A stretch of 64,000 nucleotides of DNA from Auanema rhodensis (taxonomy: Eukaryota > Nematoda > Chromadorea > Rhabditida > Rhabditidae), in the NCBI GenBank assembly GCA_964057225.1, contig OZ059898.1, positions 20,313,267-20,377,266 on the forward strand, given 5' to 3'. The notes beneath the pieces are model-generated. The model did no database searches, had not been told where the DNA came from, and was given only the letters and a program-made list of their open reading frames with translations. Shown piece after piece: positions 1 through 12,100 of this stretch; position 1 is the stretch's first letter, and each line of letters opens with the position of its first letter. A program made the translations under genes and the position numbers.

Positions 1-26
1 TTTTTAAAAACCGCATCTCTTTATCT

Positions 27-36
27 TTCACGTGAA
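27..36. other. Perfect 10-bp palindrome TTCACGTGAA in the monomer
   Basis: TTCACGTGAA equals its own reverse complement and contains CACGTG, the E-box/G-box core bound by many bHLH and bZIP proteins. It recurs in most monomers. It is damaged in certain subtypes: TTCAAGTGAA in many domain B monomers and in a domain A marker monomer, TTCACGCGAA in the Y subtype, and TCCACGTGAA in the 175-bp subtype, where the core survives. Any protein binding is inference. Confidence 0.8.
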
Positions 37-52
37 GCGAGTTACATACCAA

Positions 53-69
53 GTGCACATCACGTGTAC
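53..69. other. Imperfect 17-bp inverted repeat with a CDEI-like octamer
   Basis: GTGCACATCACGTGTAC pairs with itself at 6 of 8 positions around a central C. Within it, 59-66 reads ATCACGTG, an exact match to the RTCACRTG consensus of budding-yeast centromere element CDEI (the Cbf1 site). No CDEIII-like TCCGAA core lies nearby, so this is not a yeast-type point centromere. The octamer is conserved in most monomers, with scattered ATCCCGTG, ATCAAGTG and ATCACCTG variants. Confidence 0.6.
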
Positions 70-70
70 A

Positions 71-90
71 TTTAATTAGCATAAATTAAA
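71..90. other. Inverted repeat, 7-bp arms and 6-nt spacer
   Basis: TTTAATT (71-77) and AATTAAA (84-90) are exact reverse complements separated by AGCATA. The element is present in nearly every monomer. Variants that break the right arm include AAGTAAAG (Y subtype) and AATCAAAG (mainly domain C and the left edge). The variant with CTTTTAATT just upstream leaves the arms intact. Confidence 0.75.
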
Positions 91-110
91 GTTCACGTAA
101 ATTTCAAACT

Positions 111-123
111 CATGGTTACCATG
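111..123. other. Inverted repeat CATGGT-T-ACCATG
   Basis: Six-base arms flank a single T, giving 13 bp of dyad symmetry that includes a GGTNACC restriction-type site. It is one of the best preserved segments in the array. In monomers carrying A instead of C at position 124 (most of domain B and the 175-bp subtype) the symmetry grows to 15 bp, TCATGGTTACCATGA. Confidence 0.8.
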
Positions 124-130
124 CACCAAT

Positions 131-186
131 ATCAATAGAAATTTGTTTTTAGACTAATATGGACATGGAGAATCTAATTTTAAAAA
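131..186. other. A/T-rich linker half of the monomer
   Basis: This segment has runs such as AAATTTGTTTTT and CTAATTTTAAAAA and no strong dyad. It carries many of the subtype-diagnostic differences, including AAAAATTTG against AAAATTTTG, GACTAAT against AAACTAAT, GGAG against GGGG, and the 174-185 alleles. A/T tracts of this kind can curve DNA; that is established in general but untested here. An AATAAA hexamer occurs here in most monomers (AATAGA in this copy) and is probably incidental. Confidence 0.5.
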
Positions 187-890
187 CCGCATCTCTTTAT
201 CTTTCACGTGAAGCGAGTTACATACCAAGTGCACATCACGTGTACATTTAATTAGCATAAATTAAAGTTCACGTAAATTTCAAACTCATGGTTACCATGC
301 ACCAATATCAATAGAAATTTGTTTTTAGACTAATATGGACATGGAGAATCTAATTTTAAAAACCGCATCTCTTTATCTTTCACGTGAAGCGAGTTACATA
401 CCAAGTGCACATCACGTGTACATTTAATTAGCATAAATTAAAGTTCACGTAAATTTCAAACTCATGGTTACCATGCACCAATATCAATAAAAATTTGTTT
501 TTAGACTAATATGGACATGGGGAATCTATATTTGAAAAACGCATCTCTTTATCTTTCACGTGAAGCGAGTTACATACCAAGTGCACATCACGTGTACATT
601 TAATTAGCATAAATCAAAGTTCACGTAAATTTCAAAGTCATGGTTACCATGCACCAATATCAATAAAATTTTGTTTTTAGACTAATATGGACATGGGGAA
701 TCTAATTATGAAAACCGCATCTCTTTATCTTTCACGTGAAGCGAGTTACATACCAAGTGCACATCACGTGTACATTTAATTAGCATAAATTAAAGTTCAC
801 GTAAATTTCAAAGTCATGGTTACCATGCACCAATATCAATAAAATTTTGTTTTTAGACTAATATGGACATGGGGAATCTAATTTTGAAAA

Positions 891-3002
891 CCGCATCTCT
901 TTATTTTTCACGTGAAGCGAGTTACATACCAAGTGCACATCACGTGTACATTTAATTAGCATAAATTAAAGTTCACGTAAATTTCAAACTCATGGTTACC
1001 ATGCACCAATATCAATAAAAATTTGTTTTTAGACTAATATGGACATGGAGAATCTAATTTTAAAAACCGCATCTCTTTATCTTTCACGTGAAGCGAGTTA
1101 CATACCAAGTGCACATCACGTGTACATTTAATTAGCATAAATTAAAGTTCACGTAAATTTCAAAGTCATGGTTACCATGCACCAATATCAATAAAATTTT
1201 GTTTTTAGACTAATATGGACATGGGGAATCTAATTTTGAAAACCGCATCTCTTTATCTTTCACGTGAAGCGAGTTACATACCAAGTGCACATCACGTGTA
1301 CATTTAATTAGCATAAATTAAAGTTCACGTAAATTTCAAACTCATGGTTACCATGCACCAATATCAATAAAAATTTGTTTTTAGACTAATATGGACATGG
1401 AGAATCTAATTTTGAAAACCGCATCTCTTTATCTTTCACGTGAAGCGAGTTACATACCAAGTGCACATCACGTGTACATTTAATTAGCATAAATTAAAGT
1501 TCACGTAAATTTCAAACTCATGGTTACCATGCACCAATATCAATAAAAATTTGTTTTTAGAGTAATATGGACATGGAGAATCTATTTTTAAAAACCGCAT
1601 CTCTTTATCTTTCACGTGAAGCGAGTTACATACCAAGTGCACATCACGTGTACATTTAATTAGCATAAATTAAAGTTCACGTAAATTTGAAACTCATGGT
1701 TACCATGCACCAATATCAATAAAATTTTGTTTTTAGACTAATATGGACATGGGGAATCTAATTTTGAAAACCGCATCTCTTTATCTTTCACGTGAAGCGA
1801 GTTACATACCAAGTGCACATCCCGTGTACATTTAATTAGCATAAATTAAAGTTCACGTAAATTTCAAACTCATGGTTACCATGCACCAATATCAATAAAA
1901 TTTTGTTTTTAGATTAATATGGACATGGGGAATCTAATTTTGAAAACCGCATCTCTTTATTTTTCACGTGAAGCGAGTTACATACCAAGTGCACATCACG
2001 TGTACATTTAATTAGCATAAATTAAAGTTCACGTAAATTTCAAACTCATGGTTACCATGCACCAATATCAATAAAAATTTGTTTTTAGCCTAATATGGAC
2101 ATGGAGAATCTAATTTTAAAAACCGCATCTCTTTATCTTTCACGTGAAGCGAGTTACATACCAAGTGCACATCACGTGTACATTTAATTAGCATAAATTA
2201 AAGTTCACGTAAATTTCAAAGTCATGGTTACCATGCACCAATATCAATAAAATTTTGTTTTTAGACTAATATGGACATGGGGAATCTAATTTTGAAAACC
2301 GCATCTCTTTATCTTTCACGTGAAGCGAGTTACATACCAAGTGCACATCACGTGTACATTTAATTAGCATAAATTAAAGTTCACGTATATTTCAAACTCA
2401 TGGTTACCATGCACCAATATCAATAAAAATTTGTTTTTAGACTAATATGGACATGGAGAATCTAATTTTGAAAACCGCATCTCTTTATCTTTCACGTGAA
2501 GCGAGTTACATACCAAGTGCACATCACGTGTACATTTAATTAGCATAAATTAAAGTTCACGTAAATTTCAAACTCATGGTTACCATGCACCAATATCAAT
2601 AAAAATTTGTTTTTAGACTAATATGGACATGGAGAATCTATTTTTAAAAACCGCATCTCTTTATCTTTCACGTGAAGCGAGTTACATACCAAGTGCACAT
2701 CACGTGTACATTTAATTAGCATAAATTAAAGTTCACGTAAATTTCAAACTCATGGTTACCATGCACCAATATCAATAGAAATTTGTTTTTAGACTAATAT
2801 GGACATGGAGAATCTAATTTTGAAAACCGCATCTCTTTATCTTTCACGTGAAGCGAGTTACATACCAAGTGCACATCACGTGTACATTTAATTAGCATAA
2901 ATTAAAGTTCACGTAAATTTCAAAGTCATGGTTACCATGCACCAATATCAATAATATTTTGTTTTTAGACTAATATGGACATTAGGAATCTAATTTTGAA
3001 AA
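891..3002. repeat. 6-monomer (1,056-bp) higher-order repeat, two copies
   Basis: The marker CTCTTTATTTTTCACG begins monomers 891 and 1947, exactly 1,056 bp apart. The first four monomers of each copy carry the same series of subtypes (C/GGAG/TTTTAAA, G/GGGG, C/GGAG, C with CTATTTTTA). The fifth and sixth differ, so the copies have been partly overwritten. Confidence 0.65.
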
Positions 3003-3506
3003 CCGCATCTCTTTATCTTTCACGTGAAGCGAGTTACATACCAAGTGCACATCACGTGTACTTTTAATTAGCATAAATTAAAGTTCACGTAAATTTCAAA
3101 CTCATGGTTACCATGCACCAATATCAATAAAAATTTGTTTTTAGACTAATATGGACATGGAGAATCTAATTTTGAAAACCGCATCTCTTTATCTTTCACG
3201 TGAAGCGAGTTACATACCAAGTGCACATCACGTGTACATTTAATTAGCATAAATTAAAGTTCACGTAAATTTCAAACTCATGGTTACCATGCACCAATAT
3301 CAATAAAAATTTGTTTTTAGACTAATATGGACATGGAGAATCTATTTTTAAAAACCGCATCTCTTTATCTTTCACGTGAAGCGAGTTACATACCAAGTGC
3401 ACATCACGTGTACATTTAATTAGCATAAATTAAAGTTCACGTAAATTTCAAACTCATGGTTACCATGCACCAATATCAATAAAAATTTGTTTTTAGACTA
3501 ATATGG

Positions 3507-6500
3507 ACATGGAGAATCTAATTTTGAAAACCGCATCTCTTTATCTTTCACGTGAAGCGAGTTACATACCAAGTGCACATCACGTGTACTTTTAATTAGC
3601 ATAAATTAAAGTTCACGTAAATTTCAAACTCATGGTTACCATGCACCAATATCAATAAAAATTTGTTTTTAGACTAATATGGACATGGGGAATCTAATTT
3701 TGAAAACCGCATCTCTTATCTTCCACGTGAAGCGAGTTACATACCAAGTGCACATCACGTGTACATTTAATTAGCATAAATTAAAGTTCACGTAAATTTC
3801 AAAGTCATGGTTACCATGCACCAATATCAATAAAATTTTGTTTTTAGACTAATATGGACATGAGGAATCTAATTTTAAAAACCGCATCTCTTTATCTTTC
3901 ACGTGAAGCGAGTTACATACCAAGTGCACATCACGTGTACATTTAATTAGCATAAATTAAAGTTCACGTAAATTTCAAACTCATGGTTACCATGCACCAA
4001 TATCAATAAAAATTTGTTTTTAGACTAATATGGACATGAGGAATCTAATTTTGAAAACCGCATCTCTTTATCTTTCACGTGAAGCGAGTTACATACCAAG
4101 TGCACATCACGTGTACATTTAATTAGCATAAATTAAAGTTCACGTAAATTTCAAACTCATGGTTACCATGCACCAATATCAATAAAAATTTGTTTTTAGA
4201 CTAATATGGACATGGAGAATCTATTTTTAAAAACCGCATCTCTTTATCTTTCACGTGAAGCGAGTTACATACCAAGTGCACATCACGTGTACATTTAATT
4301 AGCATAAATTAAAGTTCACGTAAATTTCAAACTCATGGTTACCATGCACCAATATCAATAAAAATTTGTTTTTAGACTAATATGGACATGGAGAATCTAA
4401 TTTTGAAAACCGCATCTCTTTATCTTTCACGTGAAGCGAGTTACATACCAAGTGCACATCACGTGTACTTTTAATTAGCATAAATTAAAGTTCACGTAAA
4501 TTTCAAACTCATGGTTACCATGCACCAATATCAATAAAAATTTGTTTTTAGACTAATATGGACATGGGGAATCTAATTTTGAAAACCGCATCTCTTATCT
4601 TCCACGTGAAGCGAGTTACATACCAAGTGCACATCACGTGTACATTTAATTAGCATAAATTAAAGTTCACGTAATTTTCAAAGTCATGGTTACCATGAAC
4701 CAATATCAATGAATATTTGTTTTTAGACTAATATGGACATGGGGAATCTAATTTTGAAAACCGCATCTATTTATCTTTCACGCGAAGCGAGTTACATACC
4801 AAGTGCACATCACGTGTACATTTAATTAGCATAAAGTAAAGTTCACGTAAATTTCAAACTCATGGTTACCATGCACCAATATCAATAAAAATTTGTTTTT
4901 AGACTAATATGGACATGGAGAATCTAATTTTGAAAACCGCATCTCTTTATCTTTCACGTGAAGCGAGTTACATACCAAGTGCACATCACGTGTACATTTA
5001 ATTAGCATAAATTAAAGTTCACGTAAATTTCAAACTCATGGTTACCATGCACCAATATCAATAAAAATTTGTTTTTAGACTAATATGGACATGGAGAATC
5101 TAATTTTGAAAACCGCATCTCTTTATCTTTCACGTGAAGCGAGTTACATACCAAGTGCACATCACGTGTACTTTTAATTAGCATAAATTAAAGTTCACGT
5201 AAATTTCAAACTCATGGTTACCATGCACCAATATCAATAAAAATTTGTTTTTAGACTAATATGGACATGGGGAATCTAATTTTGAAAACCGCATCTCTTA
5301 TCTTCCACGTGAAGCGAGTTACATACCAAGTGCACATCACGTGTACATTTAATTAGCATAAATTAAAGTTCACGTAAATTTCAAAGTCATGGTTACCATG
5401 CACCAATATCAATAAAATTTTGTTTTTAGACTAATATGGACATGAGGAATCTAATTTTAAAAACCGCATCTCTTTATCTTTCACGTGAAGCGAGTTACAT
5501 ACCAAGTGCACATCACGTGTACATTTAATTAGCATAAATTAAAGTTCACGTAAATTTCAAACTCATGGTTACCATGCACCAATATCAATAAAAATTTGTT
5601 TTTAGACTAATATGGACATGAGGAATCTAATTTTGAAAACCGCATCTCTTTATCTTTCACGTGAAGCGAGTTACATACCAAGTGCACATCACGTGTACAT
5701 TTAATTAGCATAAATTAAAGTTCACGTAAATTTCAAACTCATGGTTACCATGCACCAATATCAATAAAAATTTGTTTTTAGACTAATATGGACATGGAGA
5801 ATCTATTTTTAAAAACCGCATCTCTTTATCTTTCACGTGAAGCGAGTTACATACCAAGTGCACATCACGTGTACATTTAATTAGCATAAATTAAAGTTCA
5901 CGTAAATTTCAAACTCATGGTTACCATGCACCAATATCAATAAAAATTTGTTTTTAGACTAATATGGACATGGAGAATCTAATTTTGAAAACCGCATCTC
6001 TTTATCTTTCACGTGAAGCGAGTTACATACCAAGTGCACATCACGTGTACTTTTAATTAGCATAAATTAAAGTTCACGTAAATTTCAAACTCATGGTTAC
6101 CATGCACCAATATCAATAAAAATTTGTTTTTAGACTAATATGGACATGGGGAATCTAATTTTGAAAACCGCATCTCTTATCTTCCACGTGAAGCGAGTTA
6201 CATACCAAGTGCACATCACGTGTACATTTAATTAGCATAAATTAAAGTTCACGTAATTTTCAAAGTCATGGTTACCATGAACCAATATCAATGAATATTT
6301 GTTTTTAGACTAATATGGACATGGGGAATCTAATTTTGAAAACCGCATCTATTTATCTTTCACGCGAAGCGAGTTACATACCAAGTGCACATCACGTGTA
6401 CATTTAATTAGCATAAAGTAAAGTTCACGTAAATTTCAAACTCATGGTTACCATGCACCAATATCAATAAAAATTTGTTTTTAGACTAATATGGACATGG

Positions 6501-6670
6501 AGAATCTAATTTTGAAAACCGCATCTCTTTATCTTTCACGTGAAGCGAGTTACATACCAAGTGCACATCACGTGTACATTTAATTAGCATAAATTAAAGT
6601 TCACGTAAATTTCAAACTCATGGTTACCATGCACCAATATCAATAAAAATTTGTTTTTAGACTAATATGG
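3507..6670. repeat. Tandem duplication, period 1,582 bp (9 monomers)
   Basis: Several independent markers recur 1,582 bp apart: CTTTTAATT at 3,589/5,171 and 4,468/6,050, CTCTTATC at 3,713/5,295 and 4,592/6,174, and ATGAGG at 3,860/5,442. The period is 9 x 176 minus 2 because each copy contains two 175-bp monomers. Outer edges are approximate. Near 6,670 the second copy diverges (GGGG and CATCAAGTG follow). Confidence 0.75.
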
Positions 6671-7398
6671 ACATGGGGAATCTAATTTTGAAAACCGCAT
6701 CTCTTTATCTTCCACGTGAAGCGAGTTACATACCAAGTGCACATCAAGTGTACATTTAATTAGCATAAATTAAACTTCACGTAATTTTCAAAGTCATGGT
6801 TACCATGAACCAATATCAATGAATATTTGTTTTTAGACTAATATGGACATGGGGAATCTAATTTTGAAAACCGCATCTATTTATCTTTCACGCGAAGCGA
6901 GTTACATACCAAGTGCACATCACGTGTACATTTAATTAGCATAAAGTAAAGTTCACGTAAATTTCAAACTCATGGTTACCATGCACCAATATCAATAAAA
7001 TTTTGTTTTTAGACTAATATGGACATGGGGAATCTAATTTTGAAAACCGCATCTCTTTATCTTTTACGTGAAGCGAGTTACAAACCAAGTGCACATCACG
7101 TGTACATTTAATTAGCATAAATTAAAGTTCACGTAAATTTCAAACTCATGGTTACCATGCACCAATATCAATAAAATTTTGTTTTTAGACTAATATGGAC
7201 ATGGGGAATCTAATTTTGAAAACCGCATCTCTTTATCTTTTACGTGAAGCGAGTTACATACCAAGTGCACATCACGTGTACATTTAATTAGCATAAATTA
7301 AAGTTCACGTAAATTTCAAACTCATGGTTACCATGCACCAATATCAATAAAAATTTGTTTTTAGACTAATATGGACATGGAGAATCTAATTTTAAAAA

Positions 7399-9158
7399 CC
7401 GCATCTCTTTATCTTTCACGTGAAGCGAGTTACATACCAAGTGCACATCACGTGTACATTTAATTAGCATAAATTAAAGTTCACGTAAATTTCAAAGTCA
7501 TGGTTACCATGCACCAATATCAATAAAATTTTGTTTTTAGACTAATATGGACATGGGGAATCTAATTTTGAAAACCGCATCTTTTTATCTTTCACGTGAA
7601 GCGAGTTACATACCAAGTGCAGATCACGTGTACATTTAATTAGCATAAATTAAAGTTCACGTAAATTTCAAACTCATGGTTACCATGCACCAATATCAAT
7701 AAAAATTTGTTTTTAGACTAATATGGACATGGAGAATCTAATTTTGAAAACCGCATCTCTTTATCTTTCACGTGAAGCGAGTTACAAACCAAGTGCACAT
7801 CACGTGTACATTTAATTAGCATAAATTAAAGTTCACGTAAATTTCAAACTCATGGTTACCATGCACCAATATCAATAAAAATTTGTTTTTAGACTAATAT
7901 GGACATGGAGAATCTAATTTTGAAAACCGCATCTCTTTATCTTTCACGTGAAGCGAGTTACATACCAAGTGCACATCACGTGTACATTTAATTAGCATAA
8001 ATTAAAGTTCACGTAAATTTCAAAGTCATGGTTACCATGCACCAATATCAATAAAATTTTGTTTTTAGACTAATATGGACATGGGGAATCTAATTTTGAA
8101 AACCGCATCTCTTTATCTTTCACGTGAAGCGAGTTACATACCAAGTGCACATCACGTGTACATTTAATTAGCATAAATTAAAGTTCACGTAAATTTCAAA
8201 GTCATGGTTACCATGCACCAATATCAATAAAATTTTGTTTTTAGACTAATATGGACATGGGGAATCTAATTTTGAAAACCGCATCTCTTTATCTTTCACG
8301 TGAAGCGAGTTACATACCAAGTGCACATCACGTGTACATTTAATTAGCATAAATTAAAGTTCACGTAAATTTCAAACTCATGGTTACCATGCACCAATAT
8401 CAATAAAAATTTGTTTTTAGACTAATATGGACATGGAGAATCTAATTTTAAAAACCGCATCTCTTTATCTTTCACGTGAAGCGAGTTACATACCAAGTGC
8501 ACATCACGTGTACATTTAATCAGCATAAATTAAAGTTCACGTAAATTTCAAAGTCATGGTTACCATGCACCAATATCAATAAAATTTTGTTTTTAGACTA
8601 ATATGGACATGGGGAATCTAATTTTGAAAACCGCATCTCTTTATCTTTCACGTGAAGCGAGTTACATACCAAGTGCAGATCACGTGTACATTTAATTAGC
8701 ATAAATTAAAGTTCACGTAAATTTCAAACTCATGGTTACCATGCACCAATATCAATAAAAATTTGTTTTTAGACTAATATGGACATGGAGAATCTAATTT
8801 TGAAAACCGCATCTCTTTATCTTTCACGTGAAGCGAGTTACAAACCAAGTGCACATCACGTGTACATTTAATTAGCATAAATTAAAGTTCACGTAAATTT
8901 CAAACTCATGGTTACCATGCACCAATATCAATAAAAATTTGTTTTTAGACTAATATGGACATGGAGAATCTAATTTTGAAAACTGCATCTCTTTATCTTT
9001 CACGTGAAGCGAGTTACATACCAAGTGCACATCACGTGTACATTTAATTAGCATAAATTAAAGTTCACGTAAATTTCAAAGTCATGGTTACCATGCACCA
9101 ATATCAATAAAATTTTGTTTTTAGACTAATATGGACATGGGGAATCTAATTTTGAAAA
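7399..9158. repeat. Repeated block, period 1,056 bp (6 monomers)
   Basis: GCAGATCACGTG (AGATC at 7,621 and 8,677) and GTTACAAACC (7,781 and 8,837) recur at exactly 1,056 bp. Four successive monomers of 7,399-8,102 match 8,455-9,158 in subtype order. The correspondence then slips by one monomer. Confidence 0.6.
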
Positions 9159-12100
9159 CCGCATCTCTTTATCTTTCACGTGAAGCGAGTTACATACCAA
9201 GTGCACATCACGTGTACATTTAATTAGCATAAATTAAAGTTCACGTAAATTTCAAACTCATGGTTACCATGCACCAATATCAATAAAAATTTGTTTTTAG
9301 ACTAATATGGACATGGAGAATCTAATTTTAAAAACCGCATCTCTTTATCTTTCACGTGAAGCGAGTTACATACCAAGTGCACATCACGTGTACATTTAAT
9401 TAGCATAAATTAAAGTTCACGTAAATTTCAATGTCATGGTTACCATGCACCAATATCAATAAAATTTTGTTTTTAGACTAATATGGACATGGGGAATCTA
9501 ATTTTGAAAACCGCATCTCTTTATCTTTTACGTGAAGCGAGTTACATACCAAGTGCACATCACGTGTACATTTAATTAGCATAAATTAAAGTTCACGTAA
9601 ATTTCAAACTCATGGTTACCATGCACCAATATCAATAAAAATTTGTTTTTAGACTAATATGGACATGGAGAATCTAATTTTGAAAACCGCATCTCTTTAT
9701 CTTTCACGTGAAGCGAGTTACATACCAAGTGCACATCACGTGTACATTTAATTAGCATAAATTAAAGTTCACGTAAATTTCAAACTCATGGTTACCATGC
9801 ACCAATATCAATAAAAATTTGTTTTTAGACTAATATGGACATGGAGAATCCATTTTTAAAAACCGCATCTCTTATCTTCCACGTGAAGCGAGTTACATAC
9901 CAAGTGCACATCACGTGTACATTTAATTAGCATAAATTAAAGTTCACGTAATTTTCAAAGTCATGGTTACCATGAACCAATATCAATGAATATTTGTTTT
10001 TAGACTAATATGGACATGGGGAATCTAATTTTGAAAACCGCATCTATTTATCTTTCACGCGAAGCGAGTTACATACCAAGTGCACATCACGTGTACATTT
10101 AATTAGCATAAAGTAAAGTTCACGTAAATTTCAAACTCATGGTTACCATGCACCAATATCAATAAAAATTTGTTTTTAGACTAATATGGACATGGGGAAT
10201 CTAATTTTGAAAAACGCATCTCTTTATCTTTCACGTGAAGCGAGTTACATACCAAGTGCACATCACGTGTACATTTAATTAGCATAAATTAAAGTTCACG
10301 TAAATTTCAAAGTCATGGTTACCATGCACCAATATCAATAAAATTTTGTTTTTAGACTAATATGGTCATGGGGAATCTAATTTTGAAAACCGCATCTCTT
10401 TATCTTTCACGTGAAGCGAGTTACATACCAAGTGCACATCACGTGTACATTTAATTAGCATAAATTAAAGTTCACGTAAATTTCAAACTCATGGTTACCA
10501 TGCACCAATATCAATAAAATTTTGTTTTTAGACTAATATGGACATGGGGAATCTAATTTTGAAAACCGCATCTCTTTATCTTTCACGTGAAGCGAGTCAC
10601 ATACCAAGTGCACATCACGTGTACATTTAATTAGCATAAATTAAAGTTCACGTAAATTTCAAAGTCATGGTTACCATGCACCAATATCAATAAAAATTTG
10701 TTTTTAGACTAATATGGACATGGAGAATCCATTTTTAAAAACCGCATCTCTTTATCTTCCACGTGAAGCGAGTTACATACCAAGTGCACATCACGTGTAC
10801 ATTTAATTAGCATAAATTAAAGTTCACGTAAATTTCAAACTCATGGTTACCATGCACCAATATCAATAAAAATTTGTTTTCAAACTAATATGGACATGGG
10901 GATTCTAATTTTGAAAACCGCATCTCTTTATCTTTCACGTGAAGCGAGTTACATACCAAGTGCACATCACGTGTACATTTAATTAGCATAAATTAAAGTT
11001 CACGTAAAATTCAAAGTCATGGTTACCATGCACCAATATCAATAAAATTTTGTTTTTAGACTAATATGGACATGGGGAATCTAATTTTGAAAACCGCATC
11101 TTTTTATCTTTCACGTGAAGCGAGTTACATACCAAGTGCACATCACGTGTACATTTAATTAGCATAAATTAAAGTTCACGTAAATTTCAAAGTCATGGTT
11201 ACCATGCACCAATATCAATAAAATTTTGTTTTTAGACTAATATGGACATGGGGAATCTAATTTTGAAAACCGCATCTCTTTATCTTTCACGTGAAGCGAG
11301 TTACATACCAAGTGCACATCACGTGTACATTTAATTAGCATAAATTAAAGTTCACGTAAATTTCGAACTCATGGTTACCATGCACCAATATCAATAAAAA
11401 TTTGTTTTATACTAATATGGACATGGAGAATCTAATTTTAAAAACCGCATCTCTTTATCTTTCACGTGAAGCGAGTTACATACCAAGTGCACATCACGTG
11501 TACATTTAATTAGCATAAATTAATGTTCACGTAAATTTCAAAGTCATGGTTACCATGCACCAATATCAATAAAATTTTGTTTTTAGACTAATATGGACAT
11601 GGGGAATCTAATTTTGAAAACTGCATCTCTTTATCTTTCACGTGAAGCGAGTTACATACCAAGTGCAGATCACGTGTACATTTAATTAGCATAAATTAAA
11701 GTTCACGTAAATTTGAAACTCATGGTTACCATGCACCAATATCAATAAAAATTTGTTTTTATACTAATATGGACATGGAGAATCTAATTTTGAAAACCGC
11801 ATCTCTTTATCTTTCACGTGAAGCGAGTTACAAACCAAGTGCACATCACGTGTACATTTAATTAGCATAAATTAAAGTTCACGTAAATTTCAAACTCATG
11901 GTTACCATGCACCAATATCAATAAAAATTTGTTTTTAGACTAATATGGACATGGAGAATCTAATTTTGAAAACCGCATCTCTTTATCTTTCACGTGAAGC
12001 GAGTTACATACCAAGTGCACATCACGTGTACATTTAATTAGCATAAATTAAAGTTCACGTAAATTTCAAACTCATGGTTACCATGCACCAATATCAATAA

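Larger units (their letters stand above)
11..186. repeat. Reference 176-bp monomer (first complete copy)
   Basis: This copy is used as the coordinate frame for internal sites. It begins CCGCATCTCT and ends CTAATTTTAAAAA. The next monomer (187-362) is identical to it. It holds five CpG dinucleotides (12-13, 31-32, 38-39, 63-64, 96-97), four dyads between 27 and 123, and an A/T-rich segment from about 131 into the next copy. Common allelic positions are 109 (C or G), 124 (C or A), about 138-142 (AAAAATTTG or AAAATTTTG), 169 (A or G) and the 174-185 stretch, where CTAATTTTGAA, CTAATTTTAAA, CTATTTTTAAA, CCATTTTTAAA and CTATATTTGAA all occur. Confidence 0.95.

Noticed and set aside
59-66. Budding-yeast-type point centromere, from the CDEI-like ATCACGTG
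   Set aside because: There is no CDEIII-like element and no single A/T-rich CDEII of the right arrangement, and the motif recurs in every monomer. The match may be coincidental or reflect a generic CACGTG-binding site.
131-145. AATAAA polyadenylation signal and A/T-rich promoter-like stretches in each monomer
   Set aside because: They are expected by chance in A/T-rich DNA, repeat hundreds of times and have no associated gene.
11-186. CENP-B box
   Set aside because: No segment of the monomer fits the NTTCGNNNNANNCGGGN pattern on either strand. CGGG does not occur in the consensus.
11-186. Assignment to a known family such as the Brassica 176-bp or Arabidopsis 178-bp centromere repeats
   Set aside because: Only the length is similar. 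The sequence does not match what I know of those families, so no name or host is claimed.
1484-1666. 60-codon open frame on the minus strand, with identical copies at 47,927, 48,455, 57,605 and 63,764
   Set aside because: It spans more than one satellite monomer, exists only where one stop codon is mutated, has no recognisable domain or codon signal, and is broken in all other copies. It is a by-product of the repeat.
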